Origin: a bacterium
GTDB lineage: Bacteria; Bacteroidota; Ignavibacteria; Kapaibacteriales; UBA2268
Direction: 5' to 3'
Assembly (NCBI GenBank): GCA_024711295.1
Contig: JANJTB010000033.1
Location: forward strand, 140,617-204,616
Length of the DNA stretch: 64,000 bases
Position 1 is the first letter of the stretch; each line of letters opens with the position of its first letter. Shown in pieces: positions 8,801 to 14,886 of the stretch. The notes under the pieces were generated by a model, which made no database searches, was not told the DNA's origin, and saw nothing but the letters and a program-made list of their open reading frames with translations. A program made the position numbers and the translations under genes.

Positions 8801-9908
8801 CGTAGAAATTGTAAGTACCGATATTTAAATCTCTTGTTTCATCTCTTGGTATATTTATACCTGTAAGGGTTACTGGAGTTTGATCAACATTATCAATCTT
8901 CCAGTAAATAGTAATACTTGTTATTGGTTTAGGAGTATAATTACGCACTCTTACTCTGACAGGTGTAACACCGGGACCAAAGCCCTCTGGAGGTCCAAAG
9001 AAGCCGACGACACCTGCATCGTTGAGAATAGGTGTAATATTTCTAGAATAAGCATCATTGCCTGGATTTGCATCTTCATCAAAGCCATTAGGATTACGTG
9101 TCACAAATCTAAGGTTGAATGGTGTAAAGTTACTTGTTCCGGCTGGATAGTCGAGAGTAGCATTTCCTAAAGCAACATTCGCAGTCTGGTTTTCATTTAA
9201 AGTACCTTGCCAGAAATGAGTTCCCTGGAAAACATTATTAACATACCAGTCAATAAATACATTCTTGAGGGGTGCTTTATTATTGCTTTTCAATGTTACA
9301 TTAATAGGATGTGAACCAACTCTCCATGGTGAAGCAGGAGTATTGAGAGCTGTTATACTTGCATCAGGAGCATTTGGAACGATATTTACCACATAGTCCT
9401 CTGCTTCGCCGTAGTAGTATGATGTTCCGCATGGATCATCAGGATATGAGCCATACATATAAGAATATTCTGTCATTACTCTCATACGTGTAGTACCTAT
9501 TTTGGCATCGTCAGGAACAGTAAACTTGCCACTGTAACCCTCCCAGCTATAATCTCCGTAAGTACCAAAAGCAAGTTCAGTTTTTGGGTCAAACTTACCG
9601 TCAGCATTCCAGTCAATATAAATAGCTAACTCCATTTCGTAAGTATAACCAAAACCTACATAGAAACTAACTTCTTCAGTTGGTTTCATGGTGGCTACTT
9701 TTGTATTGAAATACTTGTAACCTGGGGAGTACTCCCAGCCGGAGCTGTTTTCCATATCAGCTACCTGCACATATTCAATACCCATGTAATAACCGGAGTT
9801 GTAGTAACTTGGAGTGCAATATTGAGCGTTTGCACTACTAAATGCAGCAATTATTCCAATAATGGCAATTGCTGTAAAGAGCCTTAAAGTATTAGAAAAT
9901 AAATTCAT
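5808..9908 (-). CDS. T9SS type A cargo protein: GEVED, beta-helix and Ig-like domains
   Basis: A 1366-residue secreted protein. A Sec signal peptide (about 1-28, ending SSANAQ) leads to a GEVED domain (about 85-177; acidic calcium-type motif IDWNADGKFD and closing GEAEDYVVNI). Next come CARDB-like Ig segments (about 180-400), a right-handed parallel beta-helix of repeated Asn-rich rungs (about 406-822), and four Ig-like domains (about 890-1270, each ending D.G.YY or similar). The C-terminus is a typical T9SS sorting domain (VPNPVSS...GTYYCTLESNG...QKIIVVR). Such proteins are exported by the type IX system and anchored to or released from the cell surface, often as adhesins or polysaccharide-binding proteins. 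No catalytic motif is visible. A TATATTTG -7-like element (minus strand, 9965-9972) precedes it, but no matching -33 box. Confidence 0.88.
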   Translation of the reverse strand: MNLFSNTLRLFTAIAIIGIIAAFSSANAQYCTPSYYNSGYYMGIEYVQVADMENSSGWEYSPGYKYFNTKVATMKPTEEVSFYVGFGYTYEMELAIYIDWNADGKFDPKTELAFGTYGDYSWEGYSGKFTVPDDAKIGTTRMRVMTEYSYMYGSYPDDPCGTSYYYGEAEDYVVNIVPNAPDASITALNTPASPWRVGSHPINVTLKSNNKAPLKNVFIDWYVNNVFQGTHFWQGTLNENQTANVALGNATLDYPAGTSNFTPFNLRFVTRNPNGFDEDANPGNDAYSRNITPILNDAGVVGFFGPPEGFGPGVTPVRVRVRNYTPKPITSITIYWKIDNVDQTPVTLTGINIPRDETRDLNIGTYNFYAKTPLGPFTVECYSSNPNGVQDEDVSNDKYNGGIGPSLAAGTYTIGGSNAHFASPSEAASYINSSGIFGEGAVIFNVNPGTYNGYVILNSPLPRKNPISFIGNSQFPSDIVFTAPSTAQNNFIVLLDGLDKIRFSNLTIRNNNNNTSNAGILIDARRTNGLYLDKVMFEGVLNSPRNNENYSLVKLLNCTDVEISNSNFMNGSIAFNSLVNMQILPFIKVHHSDFYNFSWMGINNQVPGMYPIGHIEFSNNRFISNSGLAPTSGIRSLNSTSILNNQISGIVGTGSATDAAIYMLHSSQNPANKAIVESNLINNCTNINGIFVDGAATFINKNYVNITQTANYGLSALRVNNSVGAIGNNQFIGKEMSGIRISNSPNLETYYNTIVNESNLHSNAVLTSAGKLWRNIFFNNGTGKTYQVTGSVNSNQNVFFTKGSVVIDDNGANYGSLANWQAKGNDLNSEFAEIEFESTNEPKIKYYNSALLEGSALYNGQSQDLATIEHSDYYGTHRKSFFVGSHELELDIIIERQTDGFADCVGSTTNYLTVSASINYNAPMTYQWELDGKAIGGETEPILYFRNLRHAQAGIYRCLVGGPGATDPVYSREVSVYVTRPTDITREPESQKVPVGSHVVLSFDAHVNGKNIETAIVNDEVTVRWYKYVDEANDIPLVDNNWISGSKSNYLTFNSFRQADQGDYYAIIDGNCGSVKSKIVSVSEEIIDLTITQQPIDINDCSGKDIMLTVSAETQSSKPILYQWFKNGIALSDNMPKMEGTNSRHLIIYSSTSDDEGSYYAQVSLDGTEISLNSNTVLVNITNSPVIKVQPQSATVQQGKQLLLDVIAEGDDLNYTWYKDGESLFTSEDPVFVVDPVTPDDEGDYYVEVWNDCGKVASNVARVTITTGTTSVFEVFSGGYSLTTAVPNPVSSVSSISFNVPAESLVKISLSDMTGAFNSIISENTYSTGKHSVNLDIRSMNLSSGTYYCTLESNGVFLVQKIIVVR

Positions 9909-10049
9909 AAATAACTCCTATAATTTAAAAAACCTATTATTAGCGAATTAAAATTTTCTGTTGTCAAATATATAACCATAATTTATGCAATTTAACATTT
10001 TTTTTAATAATGAACAAAATAAAAATGAATCTTGATTAATTGTTAAAAA

Positions 10050-10556
10050 TTATATAATTAAATTGAAAAAATAGCTTATTAATTGCATAATAACTACAGT
10101 AATTACGAAATAAATCATAATCTTTCCCAGAGTTAATTTTTTACTTTTTGGGGTAGAGATTTTACTGCCATAACTTCTGACGTGAGAACTTCTCATTTTT
10201 ATTAAATCAGAAGTCTTTTTAATATACATTTCAGCTTCTGCTTTATTATTATTGATATTTTGAAGATAATAATTAAATGCTTTCGAATCTTTTAAATTTT
10301 CTAATAATTCATCTACTTTCCTAAGATGAAAATCCTTATCTGAGTCATCTATGTCGAGGTTAGAGTCTCTACGGCTCGAAGAGGGCTTAGAGCTATACTT
10401 TGTCTTTAGATTATCATTTGATTCAATGAAATTATCAATAAAGTCTTTGGCAGTTTTCAAATCAGAGCCGGTAGAATCAACAAACAGTTTTACTGCTTTT
10501 AACTTCTCTCCTTTATCAAGCGCAAGCTCAATTTCCTGAAAAATGTCACTATCCAT
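10050..10556 (-). CDS. Small tail-anchored membrane protein with an L7/L12-C-like segment
   Basis: A 168-residue protein without a signal peptide. The first 45 residues (KLKAVKLFVDSTGSDLKTAKDFIDNF) resemble the 'K..A.K..R..TGL.LKEAK..VD' helix pair of the ribosomal L7/L12 C-terminal domain, which recurs in several small bacterial proteins. A charged, low-complexity middle follows (about 55-140). One C-terminal transmembrane helix (about 145-166, IMIYFVITVVIMQLISYFF) would anchor it with the N-terminus in the cytoplasm. It is the last gene of a likely three-gene operon with coaD and the WG-repeat gene (15-base gap). Function is unknown and the L7/L12 likeness is by eye only. Confidence 0.6.
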   Translation of the reverse strand: MDSDIFQEIELALDKGEKLKAVKLFVDSTGSDLKTAKDFIDNFIESNDNLKTKYSSKPSSSRRDSNLDIDDSDKDFHLRKVDELLENLKDSKAFNYYLQNINNNKAEAEMYIKKTSDLIKMRSSHVRSYGSKISTPKSKKLTLGKIMIYFVITVVIMQLISYFFNLII

Positions 10557-10571
10557 AAGAATACTCCAATG

Positions 10572-11666
10572 TTATTTTGTTTCAAATGTCCAAATAGTTT
10601 TACCGGATATATTTATATAATTCATCTGTTCATTTTTCCATACTTCGGCAATGCCATTACGAAATTCTTTCGCATAATCGTAGATAGGCTCAATGACAAT
10701 ATTACCATTATTGTTAATAAAGCCAAATTTTCCGTCAATATTAACCGGTGCAAGTCCCTGATTAAAATTACCCGCTGAATAATAGGATGCCTTGATGGCA
10801 AATTTTCCGGACTTATCAATGAAGCCCCACAAACCGCTTCCATCCATTACAGAAGCTAATCCTTCATTAAAATCATTTGCACTTTCATATATAAAATCTA
10901 TAATGATATTATTTTTATAATCAATATAGCCGTATTTTTTATTTTTCATCACTCTTGCCAAACCATTTTTAAACATACCGGCTAATTGGTATTGCGGTTC
11001 AATTGATATTTTCCCTTCTAGATTGATAAATCCCCATAAGCTGTCAACCATAACAGATGCATAAGATTCGGAAAATTTTTCAGCAAGTTCAAATTCCATA
11101 TCAGATAAGCTATAACCTGATTTATCTATGTGAAAATACTTCTTGTTTTGCATTACAATTGCTAAGCCCGAATCAAATGGACCTGTGTAATCAAAATAAT
11201 CATCTATTGCAATGATACCGTTAATGTCACAGTATGTGTAGTATTCTACATACATATCAATAATTTTGTTTTGAACAGTAATTGGAATTAAGCCGCTTCC
11301 ATGCCTACCAAGCTTTCTTGTACCGGAGTTAATAACAACCTTTCCGGATGTGTCTATCAATACATAGGAACTTTTGATTGGAATAAACCAAAAATACTCT
11401 TTCTTCTGTACACTGGCATAACCTTCACTAAAATATGCCTCTTCCGGAAATCTGATGGCTTTAAACTTGCGTTTATCATACTCAATTTCATAATATTCTA
11501 TAGTAGTGCTAAAATCAAAAGGTAATACAGGATTACCTTCTGTATCAATATAGCCAATGTTTTCTCCCTTATTAACAGGAATTAACTGAGAATACAAATT
11601 GCCATAACCAAAAAAAAATGCAAAATATATAATAAATAATTTCATTTTCAACCAGGTATTAATCAT
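10572..11666 (-). CDS. Secreted WG-repeat protein
   Basis: A 364-residue protein with an N-terminal signal peptide (…FIIYFAFFFGYGNLYSQ) followed by about seven WG/KWG repeats across the whole mature chain. Clear units are GLARVMKNKKYGYIDYKNNIIIDFIYESA and GLASVMDGSGLWGFIDKSGKFAI, shown here only in part. WG repeats form beta-rich modules of unknown function, common in Leptospira, Bacteroidota and other bacteria. The start at 11666 overlaps coaD by 8 bases; a second ATG at 11645 would give a shorter, more typical signal peptide and no overlap. The pairing with coaD is probably transcriptional rather than functional. Confidence 0.8.
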   Translation of the reverse strand: MINTWLKMKLFIIYFAFFFGYGNLYSQLIPVNKGENIGYIDTEGNPVLPFDFSTTIEYYEIEYDKRKFKAIRFPEEAYFSEGYASVQKKEYFWFIPIKSSYVLIDTSGKVVINSGTRKLGRHGSGLIPITVQNKIIDMYVEYYTYCDINGIIAIDDYFDYTGPFDSGLAIVMQNKKYFHIDKSGYSLSDMEFELAEKFSESYASVMVDSLWGFINLEGKISIEPQYQLAGMFKNGLARVMKNKKYGYIDYKNNIIIDFIYESANDFNEGLASVMDGSGLWGFIDKSGKFAIKASYYSAGNFNQGLAPVNIDGKFGFINNNGNIVIEPIYDYAKEFRNGIAEVWKNEQMNYINISGKTIWTFETK

Positions 11667-12147
11667 TTTTTAAAAACTTTAATTTCAATTTCTCTGCAAC
11701 AATTTGAGGTACAAAATCACTTGTATCCCTTCCATACCTTGCCATTTCTCTAATAATACTTGAATTGAGATAAGTGTATTTTTCGTGGGGAGTCAAGAAT
11801 ACAGTATAGATATTTGGAGCTAATTTTCTGTTCATTAATGCAATCTGAAATTCATATTCAAAATCAGAAACAGCTCTTATTCCTCTAACCATTGCTATGG
11901 CACCTTTTTCTTCAGCTAATTCAACTGTAAGTTTATGATGAATAGTCACTTCTACATTAGGTAAATGAGTCAAAGAATTCTTTATCATTTCGAGCCTTTC
12001 ACCTTCAGTAAATAATGTTGTTTTTTTTGAGTTTACAGCAACAACCACATAGACTTTGTCGAACATTTCGCATGCTCTTTCTATTACATCAACGTGTCCA
12101 TTGGTAATTGGGTCGAATGTGCCTGCATAAATTGCTTTTCTTTCCAT
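11659..12147 (-). CDS. coaD: Phosphopantetheine adenylyltransferase
   Basis: A 162-residue cytoplasmic enzyme of the nucleotidyltransferase (HxGH) superfamily. It adenylates 4'-phosphopantetheine to dephospho-CoA, the penultimate step of CoA synthesis. Visible motifs are YAGTFDPITNGHVDVIERA (the T/HxGH ATP-binding signature, here NGH), MVRGIRAVSDFEYEFQIA, and YTYLNSSIIREMARYG, which corresponds to the ISSTxxRE-type motif. Length is standard for CoaD. It is the first gene of the coaD / WG-repeat / membrane-protein group and lies divergent from the envelope operon starting at 12334. Confidence 0.95.
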   Translation of the reverse strand: MERKAIYAGTFDPITNGHVDVIERACEMFDKVYVVVAVNSKKTTLFTEGERLEMIKNSLTHLPNVEVTIHHKLTVELAEEKGAIAMVRGIRAVSDFEYEFQIALMNRKLAPNIYTVFLTPHEKYTYLNSSIIREMARYGRDTSDFVPQIVAEKLKLKFLKND

Positions 12148-12268
12148 TGTTGTATCATTTGTAATCAGACATTTACAACAAAAATAAGTTAAATATTGAT
12201 TAAATGTAAATATATATGTTAAAAATCAAGTAAAATGAATCAAATTCTTGAATTTTTGAATTATTTGT

Positions 12269-12299
12269 TTTGTTTGCCGACATAATTTAATTAATTTTG
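12269..12299 (+). promoter_or_regulatory. Bacteroidota-type promoter of the envelope operon
   Basis: TTTG at 12269-12272 and TAATTTTG at 12292-12299 are separated by exactly 19 bases. This matches the Bacteroidota -33/-7 consensus (TTTG-N19-TAnnTTTG). The expected start of transcription is about 7 bases further on, roughly 28 bases before the ATG of the first operon gene. Confidence 0.72.
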
Positions 12300-12333
12300 T
12301 AAAAAATAAAATATTCTTCAATGCAGGTATATA

Positions 12334-12900
12334 ATGTATAGATTACGTCTTTTTTTAGCAATTATAATTTGCTTATCACCATCTACACTTTCTTATGGTC
12401 AATTATATTTTGGCGCAGGAGCAGGTTATCAAATGCCCTTCGGTACATTTGAGGAAAGCAATAATTCGTCCATGACTTATATTATTCAGCTAGATAATCG
12501 CTATTATTGTAAGTTTTGGTATGGTTTGAGGATAGAGTATTCTGAGTTTGAAGCTAAAGATAACTTAGCTCCTCAAACTCCTGTTTATAATGATATTTTG
12601 AACATTACTCCACAAATAAGATATAATTTCTTGTCACAAAATTGTTATGACGATGTTGTTTTCCCTTACCTACAGGCAGGTCTCAGTTTTAGTTCTTTAG
12701 GTCGAAGCGACAGTACTTCCAGATTTGGTATAGGGGCATTGGCTGGTGGAGGATTTTGTTATGGATTTTCTTTGCTAAATTCTTGTATGATGCTTGATGC
12801 TAATGTCTCATACAATATGCCAAACATTGTCATAAAAGATGAATTGCGAGATAATGTACAATTTCTGCATCTGAATCTAACATTAAATGTGAAGTTGTAA
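12334..12900 (+). CDS. Outer-membrane beta-barrel protein
   Basis: A 188-residue protein with a signal peptide (cleavage near LSYGQ, about 23) followed by alternating amphipathic strands rich in Gly, Tyr and Phe (for example YFGAGAGYQMPFG, GIGALAGGGFCYGF), ending HLNLTLNVKL. This is the look of a small 8-stranded outer-membrane barrel of the OmpA-like or 'porin family' type. It is the first gene of a four-gene operon in which each gene follows the previous one by 3-5 bases. The operon is led by a clear Bacteroidota promoter. The specific role is unknown; the neighbours suggest an envelope complex. Confidence 0.68.
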   Translation: MYRLRLFLAIIICLSPSTLSYGQLYFGAGAGYQMPFGTFEESNNSSMTYIIQLDNRYYCKFWYGLRIEYSEFEAKDNLAPQTPVYNDILNITPQIRYNFLSQNCYDDVVFPYLQAGLSFSSLGRSDSTSRFGIGALAGGGFCYGFSLLNSCMMLDANVSYNMPNIVIKDELRDNVQFLHLNLTLNVKL

Positions 12901-12903
12901 GCT

Positions 12904-14043
12904 ATGAATAAAAAAGTTAAATGTAATCATAATTGTGGGCGGGGTACGATTAGCTGGTGCAATTTTATGCCATATATAGTAATTATTATTTTAGCTCTTA
13001 TGGTACTTTCTTCGTGTTCTTCAGTACAAAGAAAAGACGATGCAGTAAGAATTAAAAAAGATAAAGACCGAAATTATAACATTCTTCAGATTGATGAAGA
13101 AAATCAAACGAAAAGAGATGGATCTACGCTACGTGGAACAGTACTAAGGATTATTAAGGAAACTAGACCAAACTCTTGTCCGGTGATGGATACTACCACA
13201 TATTCAAATAAATTTTTTGTCGAATTCCTTGACAAAAAGGCGGGCGATAATAATCTAGAACTTATTCCTTTGGAGGATGTTGAACTGATTGGCCAAAAAG
13301 AGGCGCTCAGGTCTAAACTCAGCAACAGATATAACAACATTAATTGGTTTGAAAATTTCAATGATCCACTCGATCCAAGATCATTAAGAGAAGTTCCTGT
13401 AGATTCTTTTTATATAAGCAACTGTCCCGGAGAAATTGATTGCAATTGTAATCCATTGTCATTAGCTCTAAAATGCCCTGATTGCGACTACGCATCATAT
13501 TTTGTCGAGTTAAGAGCCGGATATGCTGTTTATGATGATATAAACATAAATAATCAGTCGTTAGGACGGGATTCTTATTATGGTGAAGCCGCTTTTGGTT
13601 ATAGATGGAATAGCTGGGGTTTGGGATTAATGGTCTCAACAGGTGTACCCGTCTTCAATTCCAAAATAGGAACAGATATTTGGCGACCAATTGCTATGCT
13701 TCACGGAAGAAAACAGTTTGATAAATTCTTGTGTATGTACCCATTTGTTTATGCTCAGTTAGGCTTTGCTCTTGATGTTGAAACCACAAGATTATTCAGC
13801 AATTGCGATTGTGATTGTGGAATTCAATTACCAAGTGCAAATATTTCACTACCTTTATCTTATGGATTTGGTGCGGGCCTAGATATACCATTGCCCTTTT
13901 GTATGTTTGATGTTTCGTTGGATATGGGCTATAAATCAGTTCTTATTGGTGAAACCTTCAATACTTTGTTATTCAATAATGTAAGCGATTCCCGTAGAAT
14001 TCACATGTTTGTTTTAAGATTGGGAATAACTTTAGGATATTAG
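12904..14043 (+). CDS. Lipoprotein with C-terminal outer-membrane-barrel-like domain
   Basis: A 379-residue protein. The signal ends in LSSC (Cys about 38). The n-region is unusually long and Cys-containing if the first ATG is used; a second ATG at 12967 would give a standard 17-residue lipoprotein signal. The first ATG fits tight coupling to the previous gene (3-base gap). A soluble region (about 40-190) ends in a Cys-rich patch (CPGEIDCNCN...CPDCDYA). From about 198 on, Gly- and Tyr-rich amphipathic strands suggest a beta-barrel that ends VLRLGITLGY with the terminal aromatic residue expected for BAM substrates. A second Cys cluster (NCDCDCG) lies in a loop. The combination of lipid anchor and barrel is uncommon. 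Confidence 0.6.
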   Translation: MNKKVKCNHNCGRGTISWCNFMPYIVIIILALMVLSSCSSVQRKDDAVRIKKDKDRNYNILQIDEENQTKRDGSTLRGTVLRIIKETRPNSCPVMDTTTYSNKFFVEFLDKKAGDNNLELIPLEDVELIGQKEALRSKLSNRYNNINWFENFNDPLDPRSLREVPVDSFYISNCPGEIDCNCNPLSLALKCPDCDYASYFVELRAGYAVYDDININNQSLGRDSYYGEAAFGYRWNSWGLGLMVSTGVPVFNSKIGTDIWRPIAMLHGRKQFDKFLCMYPFVYAQLGFALDVETTRLFSNCDCDCGIQLPSANISLPLSYGFGAGLDIPLPFCMFDVSLDMGYKSVLIGETFNTLLFNNVSDSRRIHMFVLRLGITLGY

Positions 14044-14047
14044 AAAA

Positions 14048-14881
14048 ATGAAAAAAATATTTATAACATTATTTATATCAATAACCATAATTCTTGACTC
14101 ATGCTGTGATTGCAGCGTTAACCCGGTTAACACAGAATTCGATTGCATGATTAGAGAAGCAACAATAACTGAATTCAATGCCCAGCTTGTACTGGTTGAC
14201 AGTGTTTACAAACCAGGGACAAATTTCTCAAGCCATAATTTTCTTTTCCCCGACAATCAATATTATAGCGGGACTTTAATAAATGACGAAAGATTTTCAA
14301 AGACAGGCGAAGTAATGGTTTCGAGCATTGATTATTCTGATGGAACCCCATTCAAGGCTGCTATTTTGGATAATAAACCAATAAATTTAAATCTGATTGG
14401 CGACATAATGGTTGATCAGGTTTTAGTAGCTGATACAAGTGCAAATCTGAAATTCAAAGGCGAACTTACTAGAATTGAAAGGGGATTTTTCAGTGATAAT
14501 GCTGAATTATTTTGCCAATATATCGAAAGTTCCAAAGATTTAATAAATAATAACATTAGCGATTTATCCAAATATGGTAAAAATATCGCCGGCGCATTCA
14601 ATCCAAAAGTTTACAACAACAACGACATCAAGGTGTTGAATAATTTAAATGAAAATGTTACCGGAAATCAAGGAATTATACCTCCATCAAACTCAGATAT
14701 AACTAAATTACTTAATCTTGTAAATTCAGAGAATATTGCAATCAATGTTAGACCTGGTGATATATTTATTTATAAATCCTATAACGGCAATTATTTTGTT
14801 GTTTTAATATCAAACATAAATTTTGGAATTCTTCCTCCAAATAAAGGTAGAGTTTCTATAATGTTTAATAAAATTGGTTAA
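14048..14881 (+). CDS. Envelope lipoprotein of unknown function
   Basis: A 277-residue protein with a short lipoprotein signal (IILDSC, Cys about 19, followed by another Cys at 20 and 22). The mature part is mixed alpha/beta and shows no family I recognise. It ends with strands such as IFIYKSYNGNYFVVLISNINFG. The gene is the third of the 12334-17784 operon, 4 bases after its upstream neighbour and 5 bases before the PD40 gene. It most likely acts at the outer membrane with those proteins. Confidence 0.6.
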   Translation: MKKIFITLFISITIILDSCCDCSVNPVNTEFDCMIREATITEFNAQLVLVDSVYKPGTNFSSHNFLFPDNQYYSGTLINDERFSKTGEVMVSSIDYSDGTPFKAAILDNKPINLNLIGDIMVDQVLVADTSANLKFKGELTRIERGFFSDNAELFCQYIESSKDLINNNISDLSKYGKNIAGAFNPKVYNNNDIKVLNNLNENVTGNQGIIPPSNSDITKLLNLVNSENIAINVRPGDIFIYKSYNGNYFVVLISNINFGILPPNKGRVSIMFNKIG

Positions 14882-14886
14882 ATGCC

